Origin: Pseudidiomarina aestuarii
GTDB taxonomy: Bacteria; Pseudomonadota; Gammaproteobacteria; Enterobacterales; Alteromonadaceae
Direction: 5' to 3'
DNA: 27,666 bases
Assembly: GCA_003030745.1 (NCBI GenBank)
Contig: PYVG01000016.1
Span: 1 to 27,666, forward strand
In this document: piece by piece, positions 17,504-26,942 of the stretch
Position numbering within the stretch: the stretch's first letter is position 1
How the letters are laid out: every line of letters begins with the position of its first letter
The notes under the pieces: generated by a model
Told to the model about the DNA's origin: nothing
Databases searched by the model: none
The model's input: only the letters and a program-made list of their open reading frames with translations
Position numbers and translations under genes: made by a program

Positions 17504-18034
17504 ATGACAACAAACGCAGAACAAGTAGTCCTTGGCCAAATCGGTGCGGTCTACGGCGTGAAGGGTTGGTTGAAAATACAAAGCTATACCGATGATGCGG
17601 AAGCCATTTTTGATTACAGTCCATGGCAGATTGTGAAAGGTGGTAAGCAGCAGCAGGTCCAAGTCGAGGAATGGCGTCGACACAACAAGGGTCTGATTGC
17701 GAAGCTAGCGAATATTGATGACCGTGATGGAGCGCATGCGCTGACTGGATCGGATGTCGTGATAACCGCAGAGCAATTACCAGCGTTGCCAGAGGATGAG
17801 TTTTATTGGCGAGACTTGATTGGTATGACTGTCGCAAATACAGACGGTTATAACATGGGAGTTGTCGACCAGATAATGGCCACAGCATCGAATGATGTCA
17901 TGGTCGTGAAAGCGAATAGCAATGATGCGTTTGGACGTTTAGAGCGATTGATTCCGTTTATTCAGAGCCAATATGTTCAGTCAGTTGATCGTCAAAACAA
18001 ACACATTATTGTCGATTGGCCTGCGGATTTTTAA
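17504..18034 (+). CDS. rimM: 16S rRNA processing protein RimM
   Basis: 176-residue 30S assembly factor that binds S19 and helps 3' domain maturation of 16S rRNA. The N-terminal RimM domain has [20 protein letters not shown]; the C-terminal PRC-barrel domain has [14 protein letters not shown] and a closing [14 protein letters not shown] and IIVDWPADF, all family typical. Its TAA stop shares the A with the trmD ATG (TAATG), implying translational coupling. Confidence 0.96.
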   Translation: MTTNAEQVVLGQIGAVYGVKGWLKIQSYTDDAEAIFDYSPWQIVKGGKQQQVQVEEWRRHNKGLIAKLANIDDRDGAHALTGSDVVITAEQLPALPEDEFYWRDLIGMTVANTDGYNMGVVDQIMATASNDVMVVKANSNDAFGRLERLIPFIQSQYVQSVDRQNKHIIVDWPADF

Positions 18035-18807
18035 TGGCTGAGCAACTACAGGTTGGGGTTATCACGCTCTTTCCTGAGATGTTTCAAGCGATTACTGAAA
18101 GTGGTGTGACACGCCGTGCTGTGAAAGATGGGCGATTACAGCTGCAATGCTTTAATCCTCGCGATTACACACACGACAAACACCGCACCGTAGATGACCG
18201 CCCTTATGGCGGTGGCCCGGGAATGTTAATGATGGTGCAACCGCTCACAGATGCGATTGCCGCCGCTAAACAGCAACTGGGTTTACAATCGAAGGTGATT
18301 TATTTATCACCTCAAGGTCGCAAGTTGGATCAGGCTGGTGTCAAAGAATTGGCCCAAAATGAGCAACTGATACTGATTGCCGGTCGTTATGAAGGCATCG
18401 ATGAACGCGTTATTCAGCGGCATGTCGATGAAGAATGGTCGATTGGTGATTACGTGTTGAGTGGAGGGGAACTCCCCGCAATGGTGTTGATAGACGCTGT
18501 TGCTCGGTTTATACCTGGGGTATTAGGACATGCTGATTCTGCACAGGAAGACTCTTTTGCAGAGGGTTTGTTGGATTGCCCGCACTATACACGACCAGAA
18601 GTACTCGATGGTGAGGTGGTACCGCCAGTATTACTGAGCGGTAATCATGAAGAAATTAGACGGTGGCGATTGCAGCAGGCACTCGGAAGAACCTGGCTAC
18701 GACGTCCCGAATTGTTAAATAACCTAGCTCTGACTGACGAACAGCAGCGGCTGTTAGCTGAATTTATAGCGGCAAACAACGCGCAAGATACAGGTTCGGG
18801 TAGTTAA
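18034..18807 (+). CDS. trmD: tRNA (guanine-N1)-methyltransferase TrmD
   Basis: 257-residue essential SPOUT enzyme that methylates G37 of tRNAs next to the anticodon using S-adenosylmethionine, preventing +1 frameshifting. The deep trefoil knot motifs are intact: [24 protein letters not shown] and [15 protein letters not shown], as are [18 protein letters not shown] and [11 protein letters not shown]. An upstream TTG at 18016 is in frame, but ATG 18034, overlapping the rimM stop, puts the protein start where relatives start (ITLFPEMF at residues 9-16). Confidence 0.98.
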   Translation: MAEQLQVGVITLFPEMFQAITESGVTRRAVKDGRLQLQCFNPRDYTHDKHRTVDDRPYGGGPGMLMMVQPLTDAIAAAKQQLGLQSKVIYLSPQGRKLDQAGVKELAQNEQLILIAGRYEGIDERVIQRHVDEEWSIGDYVLSGGELPAMVLIDAVARFIPGVLGHADSAQEDSFAEGLLDCPHYTRPEVLDGEVVPPVLLSGNHEEIRRWRLQQALGRTWLRRPELLNNLALTDEQQRLLAEFIAANNAQDTGSGS

Positions 18808-18827
18808 TCTAGGCAAGAGAGGCTGAT

Positions 18828-19187
18828 ATGGCAAAAGTAAGTCACAATTTGATCAAAGCGATCGAAGACGAGCAATTAAAAACCGACCTTCCGGACTACG
18901 CGCCGGGCGATACAGTGGTCGTTAATGTTAAAGTAACTGAAGGTAACCGTGAGCGTATTCAGGCATTTGAAGGCGTGGTTATCGCTAAGCGCAACCGTGG
19001 TCTGCATTCAGCAGTCACCGTTCGTAAAATCTCTAGCGGCGAAGGTGTTGAGCGCTCATTCCAAGTGCACAGCCCAATCGTAGATAGCATTGTCGTGAAG
19101 CGCAAAGGTGCAGTACGTCGTGCGAAACTCTACTACTTGCGTGAGCGTTCAGGTAAATCTGCACGTATCCGCGAAAAGCTGTCTTAA
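18828..19187 (+). CDS. rplS: 50S ribosomal protein L19
   Basis: 119-residue protein at the 30S-50S interface. [40 protein letters not shown]-like [16 protein letters not shown] and the basic C-terminal [20 protein letters not shown] are the family hallmarks. GAGAGG lies ahead of the ATG, and a strong terminator follows 20 bases after the stop, closing the operon. Confidence 0.98.
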   Translation: MAKVSHNLIKAIEDEQLKTDLPDYAPGDTVVVNVKVTEGNRERIQAFEGVVIAKRNRGLHSAVTVRKISSGEGVERSFQVHSPIVDSIVVKRKGAVRRAKLYYLRERSGKSARIREKLS

Positions 19188-19207
19188 GGGATACTATCCT
19201 GATAGTC

Positions 19208-19235
19208 AAAAAACCCGCCTCGTGCGGGTTTTTTT
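19208..19235 (+). terminator. Intrinsic terminator of the rpsP operon
   Basis: AAAAAACCCGC (19208-19218) pairs with GCGGGTTTTTT (19224-19234) around CTCGT, ending in seven T. Clear rho-independent terminator 20 bases after rplS. Confidence 0.95.
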
Positions 19236-19297
19236 GTGGCTAAATTCAGGCACAATGCAAAGACTACTTATTCATTGCTCAATCATTGGAGTATTTG

Positions 19298-20425
19298 ATG
19301 GCGGACCCTCAACAGCAATTAGCACACTTACGTGCAGAGATAGACCAAACTGATCATGAGTTGTTGCAACTGTTGCTGCGTCGACGTCAGTTGGCAGCGG
19401 ATGTTGGAGTGGTAAAGCGCGCAATGGGGCAACCTCTGTATGTACCTGAGCGCGAGCGCGCCATGTTGGAAAAGCGGCGTCGGGATGCTGAGGCATTAGG
19501 TTTGTCTCCGGATCTAATTGAAGATGTCTTACGGCGGGTCATTCGTGAATCTTATCAGCAACAACAAGCTGCTGACGTGCATCTGCAAGATCGAGTTGTC
19601 ACTATAGTCGGTGGTGCTGGCGCTTTAGGACAACTGTTCGTACGGCAATTTCGATCAGCTGGAGCGACCGTTAGAATTCTGGATCGCGATGATTGGGATA
19701 GGGCGTCGGAACTGGTTGCGAAGGCTGACTTAGTATTGGTATCAGTGCCTATTGCGCAAACTGAAGCGGTCATCAAGCAATTACCTGAGTTGGACGCGGA
19801 CACTATTCTTGCGGATGTCACCAGTATTAAAGATAAACCCTTGCAAGCCATGCTGACGAAGCATGCAGGACCTGTGGTAGGGCTGCACCCTATGTTTGGC
19901 CCACAACAAGTGACGCTGGCAAAACAATTAGTTGTAGTCACTCATGGACGTGGACCAGAGCAGTATCAGTGGCTGTTGGATTCTATCGTTCGTTGGGGTG
20001 CTCACATTCGTGAAGTGAGTTCTACCGAGCACGATGAGGCCATGGGCTTTGTGCAAGTGATGCGGCACCTTTCGACTTTTGTCTACGGCATGCACTTGGC
20101 CGAAGAAAAAGCTGACCTGCAGCAATTGCTCGACTTAAGTTCACCTATCTATCGACTGGAATTGATGATGGTAGGGCGTCTCTTTGCACAGAATGCAGAG
20201 TTGTACGCCGACATCATTCTGTCGCAACCTCAGAACTTTGCGATGATGCGCCGCTACATTAATACGTTCGGACGAATTTTGGATGAGTTGGAGCACGCCG
20301 ATAAAGCAGCTTTCATTGCTGAGTTTTCCGCATTGAAAGACTATTTTGGTGATTACTCGACTAATTTCCTCGAGGAAAGTCAGCGTTTACTCAACGCCGC
20401 TGGTGATGCGCAGCAAATCCGCTAG
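19298..20425 (+). CDS. tyrA: Bifunctional chorismate mutase / prephenate dehydrogenase
   Basis: 375-residue T-protein of tyrosine synthesis, converting chorismate to prephenate and then oxidising it to 4-hydroxyphenylpyruvate with NAD. Residues 1-90 are the AroQ mutase, with Arg12, Arg29 and Lys40 in the catalytic positions and [17 protein letters not shown] at its end. The dehydrogenase starts with the NAD motif VGGAGALG (104-111), then [20 protein letters not shown], and [15 protein letters not shown] with the active-site His. The frame opens at a TTG at 19286, but GGAG at 19288-19291 assigns the ATG at 19298. No DAHP synthase gene is adjacent. The last 39 bases overlap the convergent response-regulator gene. 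Confidence 0.96.
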   Translation: MADPQQQLAHLRAEIDQTDHELLQLLLRRRQLAADVGVVKRAMGQPLYVPERERAMLEKRRRDAEALGLSPDLIEDVLRRVIRESYQQQQAADVHLQDRVVTIVGGAGALGQLFVRQFRSAGATVRILDRDDWDRASELVAKADLVLVSVPIAQTEAVIKQLPELDADTILADVTSIKDKPLQAMLTKHAGPVVGLHPMFGPQQVTLAKQLVVVTHGRGPEQYQWLLDSIVRWGAHIREVSSTEHDEAMGFVQVMRHLSTFVYGMHLAEEKADLQQLLDLSSPIYRLELMMVGRLFAQNAELYADIILSQPQNFAMMRRYINTFGRILDELEHADKAAFIAEFSALKDYFGDYSTNFLEESQRLLNAAGDAQQIR

Positions 20426-20752
20426 ACCTTTGGGTGACACCGGCTTCTGCAAATGGTGATGAATACCTGCCGCAGCGCAGGCATCCGCGAATTCCGCAAA
20501 ATCATGTCCGCTGATCATAGCTGCGGCTGGAGCCTCGTCACCGAGTTGAGCCGTAATCTCGCAGTAAACATCGAGTCCAGTCATGTCGGGTAATTCGTGG
20601 TCCAGCAACAATAGGTCTGGACGTTGAGACAGAGCTTGTTCAACCGCTTCATGTCCTGTTTGTGCAACTAGAATAGTCGCATCGTAGTGACTTAACATGG
20701 CTTTCAGAACTTCTAATGAAATAAAGTCGTCATCAACAACAAGTATTTTCAT
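20387..20752 (-). CDS. Single-domain response regulator (CheY-like)
   Basis: 121 residues forming only a receiver domain. The phosphorylation machinery is complete: MKILVVDDD (Asp7-Asp9), phospho-acceptor Asp51 in [15 protein letters not shown], Ser81 in MISGHD, and Lys103 in LQKPV. There is no output domain, so it probably acts as a phosphorelay shuttle or by protein contact. GGAGATCACC just upstream supports ATG 20752 over an open frame reaching 20797. No kinase is adjacent; the nearest is the hybrid kinase at 9002-11032, with which pairing is only a guess. The 3' end overlaps tyrA by 39 bases in opposite orientation. Confidence 0.88.
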   Translation of the reverse strand: MKILVVDDDFISLEVLKAMLSHYDATILVAQTGHEAVEQALSQRPDLLLLDHELPDMTGLDVYCEITAQLGDEAPAAAMISGHDFAEFADACAAAGIHHHLQKPVSPKGLADLLRITSGVE

Positions 20753-20861
20753 TGGTGATCTCCGTGCTACTACCGAGTCGTGAACAACGTAGACCATAGC
20801 AAAATATGTCTAGATTCGCGATACTGAGATCACGATCCAAATTCTTCAAAGGAGTTTGTTT

Positions 20862-21493
20862 GTGCAACAAGTTCGGGTTTGGGATGGGTTTGTTCGACTC
20901 TTTCATTGGTTGCTCGCGGTACTGCTAGTAGCGCTATGGTGGACGGCAGAAAACCTTTACATGGATTGGCACCAACGCCTCGCATTTGTGACCGGTGGCC
21001 TCGTTATTGCGCGAGTGGTGTGGGGTATTATCGGAAGCAGAAATGCGCGGTTTACCACCTTTCTAAAAGGTCCTCGCGCTACGCTTCAGCATGTGCGCGA
21101 GTTACGCCAGCATCAGTATCAACCTGAAGCCACGCACAATCCAGTAGGCGGTTGGGCCGTCATCGTGATGTTCTGTTATTGCTCATTCAATTTTCAACGG
21201 GACTGTTTGCCACCGACGATATCTTTTTTAGCGGACCTTTAAATGCATTGGTTAGCGGCGACACAGCGAGTTTACTGACCAGCATCCATAAAACGAACTT
21301 CGAGATATTGTTGGTCGTTATTGGTGTGCATATTGTGGCCATCGCAGTCTATAAATGGCTTGGAGTTCCGTTATTAGCTGCCATGATTCACGGTAAACGC
21401 GCACAAAAAAGCGCACCCGAACTGCGTCACGGTGCGCTTGGAATCGTGCTAGCAGCGGTGATCATTGCGCTGCTGTTTTGGCTACTCTATTAA
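20862..21493 (+). pseudogene. Cytochrome b561-type membrane haem protein, frameshifted
   Basis: Two overlapping frames together encode one di-haem, four-helix cytochrome b (Ni/Fe-hydrogenase b-type/b561 superfamily). The first part, from GTG 20862 (GGAG seven bases upstream), has VRLFHW and WHQRLAFVTGGLVIARVVWG with haem-ligand histidines, then NARFTTFLKGP and HNPVGGWAVIVM. At about 21168-21173 similarity jumps frame: the continuation LLLLIQFSTGLFATDDIFFSGPL, HKTNFEILLVVIGVH and a last helix lies in the next frame to 21493. One missing base, for example in a T run after ATG at 21168-21170, explains it. No slippery heptamer is visible. Either a true inactivation or a sequencing error. It is convergent with a cytochrome c' gene, a common functional pairing. 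Confidence 0.85.
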
Positions 21494-21954
21494 TCTTTGT
21501 ACTGGTCGTGACAACCTTTGCAATTGCGAGCGGCGGCCATGAATGACCGTTTCATGGCTGCTTCATCGCCACCTTGAGCTGCGCTCAGTAGCGCTTGCGC
21601 ATCACTTTCGAGTTGTTCAGCACGCTCTTGGAAGTCACTCCAGTTTTCCCAAATGGCGGGAAGTGCATCGGTATTACTGCCCGGTTTGGCGCCTTCGGTC
21701 TCGAAGCCCGACCAAGGAATACTGCTCATGGCGGCAAAGTCAGCTGCACGGGCTGTAAATACGGCAGAATCCCACGCCACATCTCCTTTCACCATATCGC
21801 CCATTGCGGAAAAGTTGTTTTGCATTACAGACAGTGCTTTTTGGCGGTATTCAACGGCTTTATCAGCATCGTTGAAGGCGTTTTGCGCCGTGGCAGAGCC
21901 AATTAATGCGAATGTGCCGACCAAACCTGCTGTGATTAGTTGTGTAACTCTCAT
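21490..21954 (-). CDS. Cytochrome c' (class II, c556-like), periplasmic
   Basis: 154 residues with a Sec signal peptide ending around SATAQ (cleavage after about residue 23), then a four-helix bundle containing NNFSAMGDMVKGDVAWD and a C-terminal haem site CKGCH (Cys145, Cys148, His149), the class II c-type arrangement. Such proteins sense or carry electrons or bind NO; here the partner is probably the adjacent b561-type cytochrome. AAGGATAAAACC before ATG 21954 sets the start, although the frame stays open to 22095. Its stop overlaps the stop of the convergent cytochrome b gene by four bases. Confidence 0.9.
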   Translation of the reverse strand: MRVTQLITAGLVGTFALIGSATAQNAFNDADKAVEYRQKALSVMQNNFSAMGDMVKGDVAWDSAVFTARAADFAAMSSIPWSGFETEGAKPGSNTDALPAIWENWSDFQERAEQLESDAQALLSAAQGGDEAAMKRSFMAAARNCKGCHDQYKD

Positions 21955-22077
21955 GGTTTTATCCTTGTTGTAGCGGTTTAACGACTGCAATACGCCTTTC
22001 GCCTCTATTTGGATTGCGTAACAGTAGCTGCTGCCAGTACTGTAGTGCAATACCATACATCGAACAAGGGGAAGCGA

Positions 22078-25000
22078 ATGAAGGCGAGTATTCACCTGAG
22101 TAAGGTGACGTTAGCGTTGTTAGCAGCATTACCGATAGCTGCTACCGCATCGCAGACAACACCAATACGAGGACTTCAAGATAATTCATCCACGTTTGTG
22201 GCCATTCAAAATGCGACTATTGTGACCGAACCAGGGAAACAACTGGAAAACGCGACCTTAGTAGTTCGCAATGGGAAGATTATCTCAGTCAATAGCAACA
22301 ACCGCGCACCAGATGGTGCACGCGTGATTGACGCAACCGGTCACACGATTTATCCGGGTTTTATCGACGCTTACAGCAACTATGGTGTCCCCAAGCCTGA
22401 ACAAGCCGAGCGCCGCTCACGTAACGTTCCCCCTATCTATAACAATAAGCGTGAAGGCGGTAATGCCGCGAATGATGCAATTCATGCGCAGCAAGATTGG
22501 TTTCAGTCATTCGCAACCGATAGTAAAGCGGCTACACCCTATATCGAGCAAGGTTTTACAGCCGTTCAAAGTGCGCGATTAGATGGTATTTTCCAAGGGC
22601 AGGCAGTGACAGTCTCGTTGGCCGATAAAATTGCAAATGATGTGATTTATCGCGCTGAAGCCAAACATTTTGGCTCTTTTGATAAAGGGAGTTCCAAACA
22701 ACAGTATCCATCATCTTTGATGGGCTCGATTGCATTGGTTCGGCAGACTTTGGCAGATGCAAACTGGTACGAATCTGCTTATGGTAAAGACGCACACAAT
22801 GGTCCAGTTGAGTTCAACGCCGCGCTGGCTGAACTAACTGGTATCGAGCAACAGGGTATGGTCTTCCGAGTTGAAGACGATAAAACACTGCTCCGTGCGC
22901 ATGATTTGCTGAGTCAGTTCGAAGTTCCAGTGACCTATGTCGGTTCGAATTACGAGTATGCACGCATTGATGCTATTAAAGCAGCGAACTCGAAGGTGAT
23001 TCTACCGTTGAACTTCCCCAGTGCACCTGCTGTAGATGGTGTCGATGATGACCTCGACGTTGAGTTGGCCGATTTGCGGCATTGGGAGCGCGCTCCAGGT
23101 AACGCCGCCGCACTTGCTCAAGCAGGTATCGATTTCTCATTTACGATGAACCAACTCGAAAAAGCGGGTGAGTTTTGGCCGAACGTACGCAAAGCCGTTA
23201 AACATGGTTTAAGTAAAGATGTTGCTCTTGCTGCACTTACCACAGTACCCGCTGAAATTGCTGGCATTGGTGATAAAGCAGGTAAGATTGCGACCGGTTA
23301 CATGGCCGACTTTGTGATTGCAGAGGGTGATTTGTTCACCAACGGTGAAATCAAATCGGTATGGTTGCAAGGTGAAGAAGTATCGTTAAAACCACTGACC
23401 AAAGCATTGTTCGCTGGTGACTTTGATATCCAAATCGCCAACGAATCTGCGCGTCTAACCGTGAAAGACGGGAAGAGCGTCAGTGGCGAATTAACTGTTG
23501 GAGAGCAGTCGAATAAACTCCGCAATGCTTCGCGCACTGATGAAGTACTTCAGTTTGTTGTTGATGCTGATTTTGCTGGTGTTAATGGCGCTTGGCGGAT
23601 GCGCTTAAATCAAGTTGCAGATACCAATTATCGCGGTACTGCGGTTGCACCAGATGGTCGTTCAATCGACATAACCGCTACGCGGACGAACACGACTGAA
23701 GCAGAGCAGGATAAGTCTGACTCAGAAGCGGTGAGTTATGTAAGTCAATTGACCTTTCCAAACGTCGCTTATGGACAGACAGCCCTGCCAGAGCGGGTCA
23801 ACCTGCACATCAAAAATGCAACGGTCTGGACAGCAGATGAAGCGGGTGTGTTAGAAAACACAGACATACTGGTGCGTGATGGCAATTTCTATCGCATCGG
23901 TGAGGATTTGAGTACACCACGCGGCTATACGGTGATTGATGCGACTGGTATGCATGTGACGCCAGGCATTATTGATGAGCATTCCCACATTGCGATTGAT
24001 CGTGGTGTGAACGAGGGTTCAGAAGCGTTGACTTCAGAAGTGCGTATCGGTGATGTAGTGAACCCGGATGACATTCACATTTATCGTTCATTAGCAGGCG
24101 GTACTACCATGGCGCAATTACTCCATGGTTCAGCAAACCCTGTTGGCGGTCAAGCGCAAGTGATTAAACTGCGTTGGGGTGCAACGGGCGATCAAATGAA
24201 GTTTGATGCGGCACCGCCAAGCATCAAATTTGCGTTAGGTGAAAACGTGAAGCAGTCGAATTGGGGCACTACCTTTACCACCCGCTACCCGCAAACGCGG
24301 ATGGGTGTTGAAACCGTGATTCGTGATGGTTTCACCGCAGCACTGGAATACGCAGAACGAAAAGAAGCGTATGACCGGTTGAGTCGCAGTGAAAAAGCGA
24401 AGACAGCGCCACCGCGCAATGACTATCGTCTGGATGCACTGCTAGAAATTCTCAACAGCGAGCGATTTGTGCACGCGCATTCTTATGTGCAATCAGAAAT
24501 CTTAATGTTAATTCGATTGGCAGAAGAGTTTGGCTTCACTCTCACCACGTTCACGCACATTCTCGAGGGTTATAAAGTTGCCACCGAGATGGCTAAACAT
24601 GGCGCCGGTGGCTCAACGTTTGCGGATTGGTGGGCGTACAAATTCGAAGTGTATGACGCGATTCCACAAAATGCTTGTTTAATGCATGAGAAAGGTGTTC
24701 TGACAAGTATTAACTCGGACTCGAATGACCTGCAGCGTCGGTTAAATACCGAAGCGGCGAAAGCAGTACGGTATTGTGGTGTATCTGAGCACGAAGCCTT
24801 GCAAATGGTGACACTCAATCCTGCCAAGCAGCTCAAAGTAGACGAGTATGTGGGTAGCATTAAAGAAGGCAAGCATGCGGACTTTGTGGTCTGGAATGCG
24901 CATCCTTTGAGTGCATATGCGCAGCCTCAGCAAACGTGGATCAATGCACGTAAGTACTTTGATCGGGATCGTGATGCGGAATTGCGCGTCGCCTTGGTTG

Positions 25001-25170
25001 AAGAAAAGCAGCAATTGATACAAAAGGTACTCGGTAGCTCGGCGAGCGACCGAAACGGCAGTGGCGGTAGCTACAAGCAACCACAACCGACCTGGCATTG
25101 TGACTCAGAGCATGATGTCTGGATGGATGCATTTGCTTTAGACACTCATAATCACGGAGGCCAACACTAA
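22078..25170 (+). CDS. Exported tandem amidohydrolase-family protein (one degenerate, one intact unit)
   Basis: 1030 residues with a signal peptide (MKASIHLSKVTLALLAALPI, cleavage near ATAS). Two amidohydrolase-superfamily units follow. Unit 1 (about 40-465) has the small beta-sandwich ends (VVRNGKIISV, VIDATGHTIYPGFID; GYMADFVIAEGD) but Tyr99 and Asn101 replace the metal His-x-His. Unit 2 (about 585-990) has VTPGIIDEHSHIAID with His635 and His637, FVHAHSY (His799, His801), FTHIL (His827) and INSDSND (Asp881), a full imidazolonepropionase/dipeptidase-like set. Substrate unknown; a periplasmic metallohydrolase acting on a cyclic amide or peptide is likely. AAGGGGA precedes ATG 22078. The stop overlaps the next ATG (TAATG). 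Similar long proteins occur in Alteromonadales and Bacteroidetes. Confidence 0.85.
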   Translation: MKASIHLSKVTLALLAALPIAATASQTTPIRGLQDNSSTFVAIQNATIVTEPGKQLENATLVVRNGKIISVNSNNRAPDGARVIDATGHTIYPGFIDAYSNYGVPKPEQAERRSRNVPPIYNNKREGGNAANDAIHAQQDWFQSFATDSKAATPYIEQGFTAVQSARLDGIFQGQAVTVSLADKIANDVIYRAEAKHFGSFDKGSSKQQYPSSLMGSIALVRQTLADANWYESAYGKDAHNGPVEFNAALAELTGIEQQGMVFRVEDDKTLLRAHDLLSQFEVPVTYVGSNYEYARIDAIKAANSKVILPLNFPSAPAVDGVDDDLDVELADLRHWERAPGNAAALAQAGIDFSFTMNQLEKAGEFWPNVRKAVKHGLSKDVALAALTTVPAEIAGIGDKAGKIATGYMADFVIAEGDLFTNGEIKSVWLQGEEVSLKPLTKALFAGDFDIQIANESARLTVKDGKSVSGELTVGEQSNKLRNASRTDEVLQFVVDADFAGVNGAWRMRLNQVADTNYRGTAVAPDGRSIDITATRTNTTEAEQDKSDSEAVSYVSQLTFPNVAYGQTALPERVNLHIKNATVWTADEAGVLENTDILVRDGNFYRIGEDLSTPRGYTVIDATGMHVTPGIIDEHSHIAIDRGVNEGSEALTSEVRIGDVVNPDDIHIYRSLAGGTTMAQLLHGSANPVGGQAQVIKLRWGATGDQMKFDAAPPSIKFALGENVKQSNWGTTFTTRYPQTRMGVETVIRDGFTAALEYAERKEAYDRLSRSEKAKTAPPRNDYRLDALLEILNSERFVHAHSYVQSEILMLIRLAEEFGFTLTTFTHILEGYKVATEMAKHGAGGSTFADWWAYKFEVYDAIPQNACLMHEKGVLTSINSDSNDLQRRLNTEAAKAVRYCGVSEHEALQMVTLNPAKQLKVDEYVGSIKEGKHADFVVWNAHPLSAYAQPQQTWINARKYFDRDRDAELRVALVEEKQQLIQKVLGSSASDRNGSGGSYKQPQPTWHCDSEHDVWMDAFALDTHNHGGQH

Positions 25171-26462
25171 TGAAAAACTTAATGAAAGCGGTGTTAGCCG
25201 CCAGTGTCATCGGTGCTAGTGTTGCCGCTACCGCGCACGATATGGTTCCTGGTGAGCCGCAACAACAGCCGATCTTGTTGCAAGGTGGTACTTTGTACAC
25301 CATCACTAATGGCATTCAAGAAGACACTGACTTGCTGTTTGCTGAAGGTAAAATTACTGCCATTGGTCGTGATTTAGCTGCGCCAGAAAATGCTCAGGTT
25401 ATCGACGTGACTGGCAAGCATATTTATCCTGGCTTAATTGCTTTGGATACCACGCTAGGCTTGGTTGAAATTGGAGCGGTACGCGCCACTGACGACCAAG
25501 ATGAAGTGGGTAACATTACGCCAGAGGTGAGTGGTCACACGGCTTATAATCCAGACTCTGAAGTGATTCCAACCATTCGCTATAACGGCATTACGCATGC
25601 GCAAATTGTGCCGCAAGGCAATTTGATCATGGGACGCTCGAGCTTGTTGCAAACCGATGGCTGGACCTATGAAGATGCTGCTGAAGCGTTGAACGTTGGT
25701 GTTCACCTGAGTTGGCCGCGAGCGGGTTTGAATACCGCTTGGTGGGAACGGCGTTCACCAGAAGAACAACGTAAAGCTAATGCGGAAGCGTTGGAAGAGC
25801 TCAAGCAGGCATTCATTGATGCACGAGCTTATTACGATGCGAAGCAAGCAGGCGAGCTGAATGGCACGGATTTACGCTGGGAAGCGATGAGTGGTTTGTT
25901 TGACGGCTCCAGTACGTTGTTTGTTCATGCCAACGATAAACGTCAAATGGAGCAGGCGATAGACTTCTCCCAAGAGCACGGATTTGAGTTGGTGCTGATG
26001 GGTGCTCGCGATGCTTGGCGCATGACTGAGCAATTAGCTGCTGCTGAAGTGCCGGTTGTTTATGGTGCTATGTACGGCTTACCGTCGCGTCACGATGAAG
26101 CTTATGACCAAGCCTATGCAACGCCAGCGGCGCTTGCAGATGCTGGGGTGAACTTTGCACTCAGCTATCCTGGTTATTGGGATATTCGTAACTTGGCATT
26201 CGCGGCAGGTAACTCGGTTGCTTATGGACTGGACCATGCGACTGCACTTGAGGCGATTACTCTCAAGCCAGCCCAAGTCATGGGTGTTGCTGATAAAGTC
26301 GGTTCATTGGAAATCGGAAAACAAGCTTCGATAGTTGTCTCTGAGGGCGATATCTTGAATCATCTCGAACAAGATATTCAACTTATGTTTATCGACGGTC
26401 GATTGGTTGATTTGAACAACCGTCATATGCAACTGTATAAGAAGTATCAGCAAAAGCCGTAA
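25170..26462 (+). CDS. Exported amidohydrolase-like protein lacking the metal His pair
   Basis: 430 residues with a signal peptide ending near ATAHD. It has the amidohydrolase sandwich and barrel layout: LFAEGKITAIG, VIDVTGKHIYPGLI, a mid-barrel ITHAQIVPQGNLIMGRSS, and the closing SLEIGKQASIVVSEGD. At the position of His-x-His after PGLI stand Asp93 and Thr95, and no later His/Asp metal set is obvious, so hydrolysis is doubtful. Its pattern is closest to unit 1 of the preceding gene, suggesting descent by duplication. Start is coupled to the preceding stop with GGAGG upstream, so both are made together and exported; a structural partner of the active unit is a reasonable guess. An intrinsic terminator follows. 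Confidence 0.83.
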   Translation: MKNLMKAVLAASVIGASVAATAHDMVPGEPQQQPILLQGGTLYTITNGIQEDTDLLFAEGKITAIGRDLAAPENAQVIDVTGKHIYPGLIALDTTLGLVEIGAVRATDDQDEVGNITPEVSGHTAYNPDSEVIPTIRYNGITHAQIVPQGNLIMGRSSLLQTDGWTYEDAAEALNVGVHLSWPRAGLNTAWWERRSPEEQRKANAEALEELKQAFIDARAYYDAKQAGELNGTDLRWEAMSGLFDGSSTLFVHANDKRQMEQAIDFSQEHGFELVLMGARDAWRMTEQLAAAEVPVVYGAMYGLPSRHDEAYDQAYATPAALADAGVNFALSYPGYWDIRNLAFAAGNSVAYGLDHATALEAITLKPAQVMGVADKVGSLEIGKQASIVVSEGDILNHLEQDIQLMFIDGRLVDLNNRHMQLYKKYQQKP

Positions 26463-26478
26463 GCTGGCCTCGTTAGGG

Positions 26479-26508
26479 AAAAGCCGAGCCTCTGTGCTCG
26501 GCTTTTTT
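26479..26508 (+). terminator. Intrinsic terminator after the amidohydrolase pair
   Basis: AAAAGCCGAGC pairs with GCTCGGCTTTT around CTCTGT, ending in six T, 16 bases after the stop. It closes the two-gene operon. Confidence 0.93.
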
Positions 26509-26616
26509 GTGTCAAAATGTGATTTTATGCGACTAATCCTTGTCAAATTCCTTGGCTGTGGCAGTATCAATGCATAGGGACGCTATGATAACAAACTGAA
26601 GCGATAAAGGTATCAC

Positions 26617-26922
26617 ATGGCTTTACATCGACAGTTCTCCAACGACGGAAAAGAATTGATCATTGCGATCAAAGGGAAGTTCGATTTCAATTTGGTACAA
26701 GAGTTTCGACAAGCCTACAACAATATCGGTGAAGAACGCCCCACAGTCATTATTGATTTACGCGAAACCGAGTATCTCGATAGCTCAGCGCTTGGGATGC
26801 TATTGAATATGCGGAAATCATTGGGTAATTCTGTGCGTGGTATTCACATTATTAATTGTCGGCCTGAAGTACGTAGTATTCTCGATATTTCACGTTTCGA
26901 TAAACTATTTACGATTGAGTAA
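26617..26922 (+). CDS. STAS-domain anti-anti-sigma-like protein
   Basis: 101-residue cytoplasmic protein consisting of one STAS domain, like SpoIIAA/RsbV and Pseudomonas HsbA. The segment EYLDSSALGML contains Asp55 and Ser56, the site phosphorylated by partner kinases and cleared by PP2C phosphatases. Strand VIIDLRETEYLDSS followed by helix ALGMLLNMRK is the canonical fold. AAAGGT lies before the ATG. The next gene, 20 bases on, encodes a PP2C phosphatase of the type that acts on STAS proteins, so the two form a partner-switching module. No anti-sigma kinase gene is visible in the window; it may lie beyond the end. Confidence 0.92.
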   Translation: MALHRQFSNDGKELIIAIKGKFDFNLVQEFRQAYNNIGEERPTVIIDLRETEYLDSSALGMLLNMRKSLGNSVRGIHIINCRPEVRSILDISRFDKLFTIE

Positions 26923-26942
26923 GCAATCAGACGGCAGGGCGT

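Noticed and set aside
21160..21180. Programmed -1 frameshift in the cytochrome b gene
   Set aside because: No slippery heptamer or following strong stem is visible, and this family has no known recoding.
22009..22077. Upstream extension of the long amidohydrolase
   Set aside because: The ribosome binding site and signal peptide both point to ATG 22078; the extra 23 residues have no start signal.
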